DNA of 64,000 nt from the NCBI GenBank assembly GCA_910589415.1, contig OU342639.1, positions 16,872,268 to 16,936,267 of the forward strand. Reading direction: 5' to 3'. Under the pieces are notes generated by a model that saw nothing but the letters and a program-made list of their open reading frames with translations, searched no databases and was not told the DNA's origin. The translations under genes were made by a program, and so were the position numbers. This document shows positions 10,565-23,400 of the stretch, piece after piece; within the stretch, counting starts at the first letter, position 1, and the number at the start of each line of letters is the position of its first letter. The DNA is from Malachius bipustulatus (Eukaryota; Arthropoda; Insecta; Coleoptera; Melyridae).

Positions 10565-11470
10565 TTACAAGTACCAGAGACGAGTGCTCAATACAGAGCT
10601 CGGTGCTTGTTGAATGTGCCGACTGACAACCTGTGCCAACTTATGTGCATACTCGCACGGTGCCGGAACACTAATTGTACCCATATAATTATAATACATG
10701 TGGCACAATTTATAAGTTAAATGTTGTACATAATCAGGCTTAATTTCACAAGTGTCATGCAGGACGATATAGTGGACGGAATTCACTGTGCCCTGGTGGA
10801 CGTTTTGAGGAACTAAGAAGAAATCGTACAAATGCCTTCTAGTAACAACACTGTCGACTACGGTTCCTGGCTGAGGGTTTCTGCATTCATTGTTATTGGT
10901 GACAAAAATTCTGGTATTGACCTGTTTCTGCACCACAATGAAACAGACTGTAGTATCAAGCTCGAAACTGCGCAGGACATCTTCAAACTGCGACACCTCA
11001 TGTTTCAGGCATTGATCTAATTGTCCATCACCGACACCGTTACGATATATAATGACTTTACTCGGGAGCGCTCCGTTGATGTTTTTGTACTGCACCAAAG
11101 CTTCAGTAAAGGAGTCTTTGAAGATATATCCCAACTCATGCGTTTGGAAAATACTCTTGCTGAACCATGTGGACATGCTTTCGTTCAAACTGGCAGTGAA
11201 ACCGCACACTGATTTATCTTTTTGACCGTTATATACGTCAATTCCACAAATCATCCAGCCTTTGAATGGGAATCGGCAAGTCCATAATGAGCCACCGAGC
11301 TTACAGTTTATTTTCAGGGCTGTTCTGAAGATCACCTGATTGGATCTATTGGGATTCCATAGGGACTGTACCGGAATTACTTCGGAAGCCACAGGTATTT
11401 CAGTAGAACATATTTTTTTGATGAGATTGTATCTAGGTGTACATGGGTAAGGGACGATGAATACTGCACA
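10565..11470 (-). CDS. piwi: piwi coding exon 4: MID C-terminal half and PIWI (RNase H-like) domain
   Basis: Starts after TTTGTTTCAG and ends at TAA (10565-10567). It carries RYNLIKK (MID pocket Tyr/Lys), NCKLGG, ICGIDVYN (first catalytic Asp, 614), NESMSTWFSKSIFQ, THELGY (Glu finger, 648), IIYRNGVGDGQ (normally YRDGVGDG; the Asn codon is 11039-11041), VVQKQVNTRIF, PGTVVDSVVT, LTYKLCHMYYN, PAPCEYAHKLA (His 812) and terminal LWYL. In slicing Argonautes the tetrad is D-E-D-H; here it is D-E-N-H. The rest of the domain is well conserved. Confidence 0.93.
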   Translation of the reverse strand, partial: CAVFIVPYPCTPRYNLIKKICSTEIPVASEVIPVQSLWNPNRSNQVIFRTALKINCKLGGSLWTCRFPFKGWMICGIDVYNGQKDKSVCGFTASLNESMSTWFSKSIFQTHELGYIFKDSFTEALVQYKNINGALPSKVIIYRNGVGDGQLDQCLKHEVSQFEDVLRSFELDTTVCFIVVQKQVNTRIFVTNNNECRNPQPGTVVDSVVTRRHLYDFFLVPQNVHQGTVNSVHYIVLHDTCEIKPDYVQHLTYKLCHMYYNYMGTISVPAPCEYAHKLAQVVSRHIQQAPSSVLSTRLWYL

Positions 11471-14400
11471 CTGAAACAAAAATTTAAATGTTAACCACCC
11501 AAAAAAATATTCACATTTGAGAATTTACACATCAAATCAGAATGACATTATCGGAAATGTCTACCACATGATAAAAAGAACAAAATAAAATTTTCGGAAC
11601 ATGATCGGAAAGTTCTTATCTGCAGTGCATGAATGACATCTTATCTGCAGTGCATGAATGACATACAGACTGGTTCATCGAAAACCTTACAATCCTAATA
11701 AATAACTGGGAAACTGAAGATGTATGCAACGCCGAAACAGGTCTATTCATCTACATATATTTTGTTTTTGAGGGGGGAAATATCCTCGCTCATCCTGCAA
11801 ACGGGCCCAATGACCAAGAAATATTTTTTCAGAAAAACAGTTACCTACCTAACTAAAGGTCACCAATATTGAGGTTAGTTTCTAAAATGTGTGTACCTAT
11901 ATTATACATCACTTTACCAATGGAGTCTTTTACCAAGGCACTTACACCCAATAATGTTCAGATTGCAGATACACACCTGGGGATCATATTTTCCTACAAA
12001 AGTCTTTTTTAGTGACTTTGTCACGTTTACACCTCTTTGTGAGATCTACTTTACCTATTAATCCTATTATGGATGACAAATTAAAAAACTTTTCCAACTT
12101 TTAAGAACACTTTTCCATTGAATGTCTATATGAAGTCATATTGACTTCAACTTTATCGTTTTTATAGTTTTTATCGAAAGTTGACTATGAAATTTTCAAT
12201 TTTAGTCAATTTTAGAAAAGTCAATTTTTGAAATGTCAGATTGAAATAATAATAATAATAATCTTTATTTGTTTCCAACAGGTAACAATACACCCAATTA
12301 CAGGAAACTAATTAATGCCTAAATAAATTAAAGATAAATCCAATTAAATACAGTAAAAAAAATGTACAAAATTAACAAATGAGATTCTCCGACATATTTC
12401 AACCTACCCAACAGAATAATCTCTTAAAAAAAATCGAAATAATGTTTTTAATTGCACTAAATGAAGTTTAACCCTTTAAAGCTTTCTGGTAGCTATATAT
12501 ACCAGCAGTTATTAAGGTCCCAAGTAGCATGACCGGTCTTGCGATTCTAGTTCTAATGAACTTACTCGGTTAGCAGAATGTGCACTGGTAGTTTGAGATA
12601 CCAAGCATGTTGTAACAAGAGATGCGGAATGCAGCCACTTTGACAAGTGACAGTCGTACTGTTACTGTTACCCATTGATTTCTAATGTGACAGTTAGTCA
12701 ATAGTTTGTGTTAATATAAAAAATTACATAAGGGAATAACCCTACGACGACGAGGAAAGTTATTATTAGTAGTATTATTGTTTATTCTGATTTAAATAAA
12801 AAATTGGTTAAGTGACGCTAATCATCGACAGAACCGTTTGCCCCCTGCTCTACCGACATTGGTGTCGCAATTCACACCCCTTATAATGTGTATATTACAA
12901 TACATTCGTATTTTGCAGCACGTGTGGTAGCATGAGCTACCAGTGTCCATTTAGTGAGTTTGACTTTTTTTTTTATGTAAACATAGTGTAATTTTCGATT
13001 GATGATATTGATTTTAGTGCTAAAGCAAGTAGAAAACATGTATCAACACGTTGCTACGAGTATTTTAGCATACCTTTATTGAGCTAGGAAAATATTTCGA
13101 CTCTTTCAGAAAAACTTACAGTTTCACCATAATATGTCAATAAACTTGCAATGTTGCATTATGTAAAGACTGCTTTGCACCATATCATTCAAAATGAGAA
13201 TCTTTTTAGTATTACATTATAATATGTTGAGTTTTTTTATACATAAAAGTTATTACTTGGTTGTGCTTGTTCTATGTAATTTTTTTTTTTTTCAATAAAA
13301 CACCAAATTTATATTTTTTTTTTTAGTGAGGTAGGTATGGCTACCACTGCTCAGTAGATGTTAGTAATTGATATAAATAGCCTGTGGTAGATATATCTAC
13401 CACCCTTTACAGCCCTAATGGCTATTTATAGATTTTTTTCAACATTTTTCCCGACTGCTGACCTTACTTTTGATAATATTCACCAACAAAAATAAAGTTT
13501 TTTAATTACAAATAGTTCTGCGCCTTAAAAGGTTAAAATTAAAACAGTAATTCATTATAAAGAAAAAAAAAAAAAAAAATTAGTATCTAAACTAGGTATG
13601 CACTTCAGAGACAATGGTTACCACTCTGTTTAAACTGTCAAAGTTAAGATAGCAAAATTGTGAGATACTATTGGCATATTTACACATAAGAGAAACTGGA
13701 GACTTAACTAAAACATTAGAGTTAGAGTGCGGACAGTAAAATAAAGAGGAACTTCTAGAGTTAATTCGAGGGACCAGAAACGAGAGTTTGCCCAACAAAT
13801 ATGGACAATCTATGAAATTGTGCAGGAGGTTGAATAAAAACCGAACAACAACAACAACTCTTCTAAGCTCCAACGAACGCACTCCAAATCTGGATAGGAG
13901 AATTTCCTGATCAAAACCTCTAGGAGGGTAGACACCATCAATAATAAATGATATAAATTTAAGAAACTTTCTTTGGATCTGTTCCAGATTACTGATATGA
14001 CTTCCATAATATGGATACCAGATAAGACATCCATATTCAAGCTTCGATCTAATCAATGTCGCAAATAAGGTAATCAAAGTCCCGACATTAGTAAATTCAC
14101 GACAGTTTCTATAAATGTAACCGTAAGTTTTGTAAGCCCCTGCTATAATAGCGCAAATATGTTCGACGAAAGACAGACGTCTATCGAATATTACTCCCAG
14201 ATCCTTTATACTTTCCAGCCTATTCAAAACTACATCACCTATAGAATAGTCATGTGTGAGAGACATCTTCTTTCTTGTAAAAGACATGACATTACACTTT
14301 GAAATGTTAAGAGATAGCCTGTTAACAGTGCACCACTGGCTAAGGGAGTTAAGGCTTTTCTGCAACTCAAGACAATCTTTCAAAGACTCTACTGACATGA

Positions 14401-17400
14401 AAAGTTTCAGATCATCTGCTTAAAGCAATTTTTTGCAAGCTATTACATATTTGATGTCGTCAATAAATAGCAGAAATAATAGAGGCCCAAGCTTTGAGCC
14501 TTGAGGAACTCCAGAGGTAGGTATAAAAGTTCTTGAAACATAGTTACTGTACCTTACATGCTGTTTACGATTGGTCATGCAAGTATGATTTAAGAAGTTG
14601 GATTAGACCCTCAGAAAATCCAAAAGAACTCAGTTTATTGAGAAGTACAAAATGATCAATTTGGTCGAAAGCTTTTTGAAAATCAGTAAACACCACATCA
14701 ACCTGACCTTTGTTATCAATCACTTCAGAAATGTACTGACTAAAACAAGCAAGATTGGTAATATTAGAGCGCTTTTCAACAAAGCCATGTTTGTCAGGTG
14801 ATAAGTAACTACAAACAAATGAGTAGATAAGCCGGTAAAGTACAGATTCAAGAACCTTGGCAAAATTGCAGCACAATGAAATCGGTCTATAGTTACCTAC
14901 TGAAGTTGGATCTCCTTTTTTTAGTATACACTGTGTCTCTTGAATTTCTGGACATAGGGAATTCCCATGTTAAAATAAACTATTGTAAATATTGGCTCCC
15001 CTAATTATTTTACAGTAAAATGTCAAATATAAAACTTCTTAAGGAAAAAAAGCTGCTTCTTATGCTACAATTGGATTTTCATTTGGTTCATCCGTTTTCG
15101 ATAAAATCATCATTGCTTTGCTTTTGACAGATAATGCTAAAAATTATTAATTGTCAATAACTGATTGTTCTAAAGTAATTCATTCATCAGTAAAACTTTA
15201 AGTGGCAAAGTATTAATAATAATAATAATAATAATAATATCTCTCTTTATTGTACGTAAAATTACAACAATCATTGCATCAGTACAATAGTGTTAAATAG
15301 AGTAAAATGTCGTGAAAAAAAAAACAACGAACTAATCCAAACAAATCGCATGCGTATTCATAAGGTGGTACGCACGCGATTGAACAAAGAAAGCTTGAAC
15401 ATAGCAAAAAGTGTACATTATTGAAACATTAATCTATCTATACATAGTACCTAATACTATATCGTCATATTAAGTCGAATTGACTAGATACTAGCAAACG
15501 AAAGTATCTATATTTTCAAGTGTTTAAGTCAAGAAGGAAGGGGGGGGGGGGGTGGAAGACAGTATGTCCATGGTAGTATATGGTTCAAGCTCTGTGAGAT
15601 GTTTCCGCAGATATAACTTGAACTGAGAGAATCTGACGGTTGAAGGGTCAAGTCGGAAATGGTTTAGGTATTTTATAGACGCGTATGTAAACGTCTTTTC
15701 AGAGGGCGAGAGGTGGTGGGTTGGTAGTTTAAATAGATTGAATCGAGTATGATAGTTGTGTGAGAATCGGAAAGGATCAAGCTTAGCCTGGTTTTTGTAA
15801 ATAAGTTTGAGGAGGGAGAAGACATACAGGGCGGGCAATGTTAGTAGACCAAGTCGTCTGAATTGTCCCCTGCAAGACTCGCGGATGGATAAGTCTGCCA
15901 GGATCCTGAGAGCCCTCTTCTGAAGAAGGAAGACTTTACTGAGGGACTTCTCAGTGCTGCCCCAGACGGCGATGCCATAGGCTACGTGACTATAAAAATG
16001 TCCATAATATGCAGAGAGCAGAATATTATGGGAGACAGTGTGTTGGAGTCGTCTCAAAAGGAAACAGGAGCTAGCTAGTCGGTGGCATAAGAGGTCTGTG
16101 TGAGCTGCCCAGTTTAGATTTTGATCGATGTGAAAGCCTAAAAATTTCACGACCTCTCTGGGCTTAATCAGGGAATTTTCATTCGGGATGTCAGGTAGGG
16201 GTGGTAGACGTGATCCGGAAGAATGAAAGTCTATCAATTCAGTTTTTGTCAAGTTCAGTTTTAGTCTATTGACTCTAAGCCATGTAGAGGCTTTTTCCAG
16301 TGGGTCTTGAACGGTTGATATAATTTCCGAAATGTCGCTTGTCTTTATCTTAATGAGAATGGTTGTATCGTCTGCATAGTTGACACAGATGGAATTTGAA
16401 GATGTTATTTTGGGACCTAATTCGTTGATGAAAATGAGGAACAGGAGTGGACCAAGGACACTGCCCTGTGGAACTCCAGACGAGACAGGAGCAAAGAGGG
16501 ACCTGGTCACTCGGCCATCTGACCCAATCAATTCCACTGCTTGAGTTCGACCCTGCAAGTAACTGGAGAACCAGGAGAGGGCCAGTCCGCGTATACCCAC
16601 AGCCTGCAGTCTTAGAAGGAGGCACTCATGACACACACTGTCGAATGCCTTGGAGAGGTCCAGAAGCCATCCTACCGTGCGGGTGCCGTCCTCCATTCCC
16701 CCAGAGATATACTCCGTCAGTTGGACAAGAGCAGTCTCAGTAGATCTGTTCCTTAAGAAACCATGTAGGGAGTCAGACAGAGTCCTAGTCTTTTCAAGAA
16801 AGTCCAAGAGACGGTGGGAAACCAGTGACTCAATAATTTTGTCAAAGACCGAAAGCAGGCTAATCGGTCTGTAATTCTCGGGATTTTTTCCGTCGCCTTT
16901 TTTGAAAATGGGTTTAACGAGTGCGGCTTTGAGTTGTTCGGGGAATACACCAGTCAGAAAGGAGCTATTTATAATATCTGCGAGTGGATGAGCCAGCACG
17001 GATATGCAGTGTTTGGCAATGAAGGAGGGAATCTCATCTAGGCCCGATGACATTTTGCCCTTAAACCTGAGGACGACGTGATTGATTTCCCCGGGTGAAG
17101 TGGGGTAGAACATGAATGACGAAGAAACAGAAGTTGCTACGTTAGAGCCATGAGTATGATTGTAGACGAGGGAATCATTTGAGAGAAAAACGCTATTAAG
17201 CATTTCGCACATTTCCTCAGGATCCTCCGAAGTTGTACCCTGAAAGTTCAGCTCTACGATTTTTTGAGAACGGGTCGCCGAATGGCGGTGTTTGTTTATA
17301 AGGGTCCACCCAGATTTAATTGGATTTTCAGATTCGCTAATGAAGATATCATTGCGTCGTTTTGTTTCCTGCCTTATCAAGTACTTAAACTTTCGTTGCA

Positions 17401-20400
17401 GACTAATGAGTTGTGATTTGAACGGGGCGTTGGAAGTATTTTTCAGAGGACTGAGGAGATTAATTTTGTCGTAGAGTTGGCGTATTTCGGGGGTGAGCCA
17501 TCTGGGCCCGGCGAGTCGAGTGCTGTGATTTTTAGATTTTTCGAGTGGGAAATATTTGTCAAAGTAAAAAGATACAGTATCCGAGAAGCAAGAGAACTTG
17601 GAATTTGTATCTGGTGCGTCTAGCACATTCTGCCAACTCTCATGTAGAAGCTCGTTCCTAAATTGGAGAAGTAGGAGAGGATTTTTTATATCTCGTTTCC
17701 ATCTAAAGGGCTCGATGATGGATTTGCAGCACTGTTTCATGGTAGAAGCCCGAAGGGTAATATGCAATGCTTCATGGTCCGATAAAAAGGTAGGTAGTGT
17801 GTTGCTGTCGAATAGTTTCAGCATACCGGAGATTGCTATGTTGTCTATGCAAGTTGCCGAGGTAGCGGTGATCCTTGTGGGGGTGCTAAAGCAAAGACGG
17901 AAGCCATGGGAAGAGAGGATCCCGGTCAGACTGGAGGTGTTCGAGTTGTCACAAAGTACGTCAATGTTGAAATCGGCAGCCAGGACTACATTATCTGTCA
18001 TCCGAGAAACCGCGTCAAGTAATCCGTCTAGGTGATAAATAAAGTCTCTTACACGTGAGCTAGGTGTACGGTATACAGACAGTATGATTACTTTTTGTGA
18101 AAGAAATTTGGTTTCGGATGCCGAGATTTCACATATAAGGGGTTGCGAAAGGGAGCAAAGACTTTGTACATTTCTGCTCTGAATGTCACATCTGCTATAG
18201 ACTGACGAGCCCCCGCGCGCCGACTGTCTGCAGTAGGAAGAGGAGAGATTGTAATTGTTAATATTGATGTTCTGGATGTTCTCTGTAATTAAGAAGTGTT
18301 CATTTAGGCAGAGAAACTCAGGAAATCCGAGATCAGAGATCAACACTTCCAGACCATCTACTGAATTATTGAGGGAGCTGATGTTGATGTGTAGCACGCG
18401 GATATCATGCTTATTGCAAGGGAGAGGAGGTTGGGGCAAAAGGAGAGGGGTTGATGTCGAAGTCGAAGATTTTCCGTCTTGTCATCTCCTATGAATGGGG
18501 GAGTTGTAAAGTCTAGAGTTGTCACGTGCTTTCAGTAGGTAGTTGGTATTTTCTGTAGCCAGGTGAGATCTGAAAGCCTTCAAGTCCGAGTCCGCCTCAG
18601 CTCCTGTCAAACCATAGTTTTCGTAAAACTGTTTGTAGAACTTAAGGAGAGCATCACAGGAAAACCTTCAGAAGCAAGTCGTAATCTGATGCTGCTTCTC
18701 GTCTCACCATGCACGCATGTTGAGTCACTCCTTTCATGAAGATAGGCCAAGTACAGTCGAACGCTTTGCAGCAGTTCAGGTTGTCGCAGTCGTGAGAGCA
18801 AGTAAAGCCCTTCGTTCTCAGCTGATGTTTTAGTCATTCTGGCTTGTGGTGGCCAGAGTGCCCTAAGCCAGGTGGGAGCTTCATTAATAACTCTATCGTT
18901 TTCGATTACAGCTTCCGAAGTATCGTTAGATGACCCTGGAACGAAGTTTTCATATTTGCGCTTTGGTGATGGTATATCAGGGGTTGGTGCTAACTTATCT
19001 GGAGCAGATGACAAGGTTATTGAGGGTGTTGCAGGTTGATCTATTCTTTGCAATTTCTTCCTTTCCAGGGATGTGGAGAGGGACGTTGTAGGAACAGCTT
19101 CTGGAGATTTTCTACTGTCTTCAGAAAACCGTTCGAACCGGCGAACACTGATGTTATATGGCCAAAAAGACGGATCAAGAATCCTCTCTATCTCATCGCC
19201 CCGAACTCCGACCATATAGTTAGTGAAACTAAGTTTGTCCATTCTACCTTGGTCAGGCTGATTTACTAAGGACTTGATTTTTATAAATCCAGTAATATTC
19301 AATTTGTTCTTTATGTACCTAATTATAGTATGCTTACTAAATGCAGGAGGTACATGTCCAAGATGTATATACTGATGGCCGGTGTTATTAACATCCCTTT
19401 CAGTCTTGCGGTTCAACTGACGCTCTCGAATTTCGGAAGGTTTCCCCTCGGGTTGGATTGACGGAGCAGGAAGTCCAGCAGATAGTTCAGGCTCCTCTGT
19501 CTGGCACTTACTTTTTACTTTTCAAAGAAAAACTTGTTTATAAAAATGAATTATTACACCATTGAAGAAAAAGTAAAATTTATTGAATGTCATTACTCCT
19601 GGCAATTCATTTAGAAATATTAGAGATTTGTTATTATCTTATTAGCATTATCTGTCAAAAGCAAAGCAACCTTGAAAAACTACGAAAAACCATTCAGTTT
19701 TTCCTGATTTTATCGAAAACGGATTAACCAAATGAAAATCCAATTATAGCATAAGAAGCAGCTTTTTTTCCTTAAGAAGTTTTAAATTTGACATTTTACT
19801 GTAAAATAATTAGGGAAGCCAATATTTACAATAGTTTATTTTAACATGGGAATTCCCTATGTCCAGAAATTCAAGAGACACAGTGTAGGTGTAATAGTGG
19901 ACTGCTTCCAAAGTTCAGGAAATGTAAATGATTGTATAGCCAGATTAAATAGCGTCTTTAGAGGTTTTACAAATATATAGGCACAGTCTCTCAAAATAAA
20001 ACCAGGAATCAGGTCCACACCACAAGTAAACGAATTTTTACATTGTTTTAAAGCGATCAAGATCTCTTCTTCAGAGATATCAGTAATTGCAAGGGTCTGA
20101 TTAGTATGATTGAACAGAGTTGATGTAACAGAGGGCGAGTTATCAGATAGAATGTAAACACTATTAAAGAAATCACCAAAAGCATCTACAATCTCTTGGG
20201 GATTACGCAATTCAATATCCTTGTATCTCACCTGTCCCGGTATTCTAGAAATGACGATTCATGTACCTAGATTAAAAAAAAATACTTGTTAAAGAATAAA
20301 AGAGATCTTGCTAAAATAAGAAATCTCTGTTGTGTTATACAAGCTGTTCCTAAATAGAGTACCATAAGTTGGAGGAAGTTGTTGATACAGGTAAAAAAAA

Positions 20401-23400
20401 TATGAAAACCAAAGAGAAAAATTTTTCAAAAATGGTTCTTTAATAAAAAAACCGATTTAAACTTTAAACCCTGTGTCTTATTAAAGAAGCATTTCTGAAA
20501 AATTTTTCTCTTTGGTTTTCATATTTTTTTTTACCTGTATCAACAACTTCCTCCAACTTATGGTACTCTATTTAGAAACACCTTGTATACCTCACAGAAT
20601 GGGCTGGTGACCTGCTACTGACAACCGCAAGAAAAATAATAATAATAATAATAATAAACACCCACATCCAGGAGGATGGATGTAGAAACTGAAAAAACTT
20701 ATAAAAATTAAATTGAAAATAAATAAACATACAAAAATTAGAGTGTTGTGTTTAGTTGTCATCATGAGTGAGGAGAAAGCAACCCCAATCTCAACAAACA
20801 TAGCAAGTTAATGGTAAAAGAACCATCTCCAAAATTTGAAAATGAACTACTGCATTTAAACAGAGTGCAAGTTAAAACAGGCTAGCAAGCGGGACTTCTT
20901 ACAGGACACTGCCACCTGAGATATCACCTGAAGAAGCTGGGCATTTTCAATGGAGAACCAGCATGCAAACTCTGCAATGCCAATGAGGAAGACGAAACAG
21001 CTTTCCATGTAATCTTTGAGTGCCCAGCACTCAATCGAACCCGACACTCAATCATGGGGAACAATACCAATGACATGACATCGGGGAAAGCCTTGGCAAG
21101 CAAACTTCTGAACCTTGTGAAGGGTACAGAGTTATTTGAATAGCCAAGAACCAATAGCTATGGAAAGATACAATAAGCCTAAATAGCTGCAGCATCAGGG
21201 AACTAAAAACCGATATCCGTATCTAGCAACAAACAACCCCAATCTCAACTTTTTTCATCATATTTTAGCATCCTAAAGATTTGTCCTAGGTTTTTGTCTA
21301 TAAGTTTCCCTAAATTTTGTTTTCGATTCCTAATAAGTAGATATAAAATTGTGCAGCTTTTCTTTAATTTAACCCACTCTATGTATCTCTATTATTACTA
21401 CTTCTGCTGCTTCTCAAGATTCCATTGGTACAAATAAACCTTTGGGCATTCTAAAGGCTGGTAGAAAAAAATCGTATTTTAACATAAAAAAATAATAACT
21501 TCTTTCCAGAGCAGGCTTCATTTAAGAACTATTAAATATTTTCCAATGTGAAATTTTAGCTATATTGCCCTTAGTTCTACATCTAGAAACATTTCTTAAA
21601 TGAAGCCCAATATGGAAAAAGTCACTTTTTTACGTACAGGATGCTTAATTGGTAAACGGACAAACGGTAACTGTGGATAGAGGACACCGAGGTGGTTCTA
21701 AAAAACAAAAACCCATGGGTCCCACGTCATTAGTATTTGTATTTGTATTTTTGAGGGTGATTAAGTTACTGCGACCTAAAAGATCTATTGTATCCCCTCT
21801 ACTGTGCTTCGCCTGGTGTGGAATCCCTTTAGTGAAGCACCCTTTCCAAGTCCGTTTCCTTGAGAAACTTCAGGATTTTGAGAGGATCAAGGTCGGGTAA
21901 GTTCCCTGCCTCTAGCTGGTGATGGCCCAGAACATTACTTCTTTTGAGTTCTATCGCATCGCAGTTGAGCAGCAGGTGACGTGTCTCGTCTCCTTTCCCG
22001 CAGAATCTGCAGACGCCATTTTCTTCTATGCCTAGCTTCCTCAGGTGTTCCTTGAGCTTGCAATGTCTCGTTAGGAATCCCGTCAGTGTTCTGTTAATTC
22101 TCTCGGTTAAAATTCCCGAGAAATTCTTTGGAATGTCTCAACCCCGAGAGGTTCCTCCAATGAGTTTCTCTCAGTTTTCTTCTTCCTTTTGGAATTCTGC
22201 TTGAAGAAAGTATCTTCGAAGCCACAGAATGGTTCTGGTCCTATGAAGGGTGTCGATGCTCCTTTTCTTGCCAATGAGTGGGCATTCTTCTTGCGCTCGA
22301 GGTGGTCTCGAGCACAAGGATTGTTTAGATTGCCGACTGTCTTGACGGGTGACAAGCCCCACTCGGTCAGCAGTCTGTTTCGCGGCGATGTCCCGCGATT
22401 TCTTGGTTTTTTATTTCTTACCATGGTTGATCCCACGAGTAGCTAGGGAAGGGTGTTCCAACCTATGCAGATCCCCGCATGCAAAGGTGAGGGGATTGAT
22501 ACAGGGGGGTGCCCCCTGGTGCCCCAAGGTTGAATCCAGTAGGGCTGGTCTTCTATCCAGTCACGCATCCCATCAGCCTGGACCCCCGCCTTAGGATTTA
22601 GGTTTTTTAAGTGAGGTTGTCTCCTCTTGGTTCCGGCGATTAAGCCGAGACCCCCGCATCTCTCTGTGCGCGGAACGTGACCACGACAACAGATGATACG
22701 GTATATCAGATAGTCCACAGTCGGACATCTCTGGCGCCGTTTCCCCTAGTGCAGACCTTTAGTCACGACACGACAACCAGGTTAGGGGAGGTGATCCGCG
22801 GCAGGGTTTTGAGCTACCAGTCTAGAATTTTAACTCCGACGAGCTTTATCACCACTGCTAACCTTACTCACTTACGCTCATTGTAAGGCCTTCCCCCTAT
22901 CCGCCACCTGGGGACGCGCCCGATGGGTACTCAACCGCACGGGCACGTCATTAGTAACATAGATACAGGGTGTTTTATGGATATCGCCAATTGTTTTTGA
23001 AGGCCATAACTAACGAACCATTCTGTATATTTTTTAAATTTGATGAAAAAGTTTCCATTTTTCTTCACAAACGTTTCACATATAAACCGGAAGAAAAATC
23101 CAGTTCTGGACTTACAAAAAATTATTACATGTTAGTGCTCGTTAAACAACACCCTGGTTTATGAGAACTTGCTAAATTCGTTTTTGTATTTTAGTTTAGT
23201 TTAGTTTAGTTAAAGTTTATTGTGCTTTTAAAAACTACAGTTTTTTTGCACTCGTCATTAGCAAACCTAATAAACATTGCTTCAGTGCATTGCACATTAC
23301 AAAACACAAAATTAATTTTGTTTAATTTTTTGAGAGATCGCTATAATTTTCATGTAATCTTTACAGTAAGGTACCTACCTACTCTTAAATCAGTCTTAGA

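Larger units (their letters stand above)
15195..19550 (-). mobile_element. LINE-B: nearly complete CR1/Jockey-group retrotransposon
   Basis: The 3' end on the minus strand is an (ATT)n tail at about 15212-15239. ORF2 is uninterrupted. ORF1 is open back to about 19518 but has no ATG at its 5' end, so the copy is probably slightly 5'-truncated. I could not fix a target duplication. Confidence 0.8.
14929..19885. mobile_element. Tc1/mariner-type foldback with long inverted repeats, carrying LINE-B
   Basis: Ends are CACTGTGTCTCTTGAATTTC (14929) and its inverse ending at 19885, with TA target duplications at 14927-14928 and 19886-19887. The arms stay inverted for about 220 bp (to about 15150 and from about 19660). 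Its own sequence is only about 0.55 kb and encodes nothing; the interior is a later LINE insertion. Confidence 0.85.
12241..20240 (-). mobile_element. LINE-A: CR1/Jockey-group retrotransposon split by two DNA transposons
   Basis: Minus-strand element ending in an (ATT)n tail at about 12246-12262. Its 3' UTR (12263-12471 plus 13537-13590) resembles that of LINE-E (CCTGTAATTGG, a TGTTGG block, then ATT repeats). It is interrupted in the 3' UTR by a TTAA-flanked element (12472-13532) and in the RT gene by a TA-flanked foldback (14929-19885). Removing the latter with one TA restores a continuous ITPILKKGDPTS reading, which proves the order of insertion. It lies in piwi intron 3 in the same orientation as piwi. 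Confidence 0.85.

Noticed and set aside
10832..11212. Plus-strand frames over piwi exon 4
   Set aside because: Antisense shadows of the conserved PIWI domain.
16350..18494. Many plus- and minus-strand frames overlapping LINE-B ORF2 and ORF1
   Set aside because: All lie antisense or out of frame to the clearly homologous 971-codon RT/endonuclease frame.
22349..22886. Short frames in the GC-rich LINE leader
   Set aside because: They lie in the 5' leader of the internally deleted LINE, on the wrong strand or without motifs.
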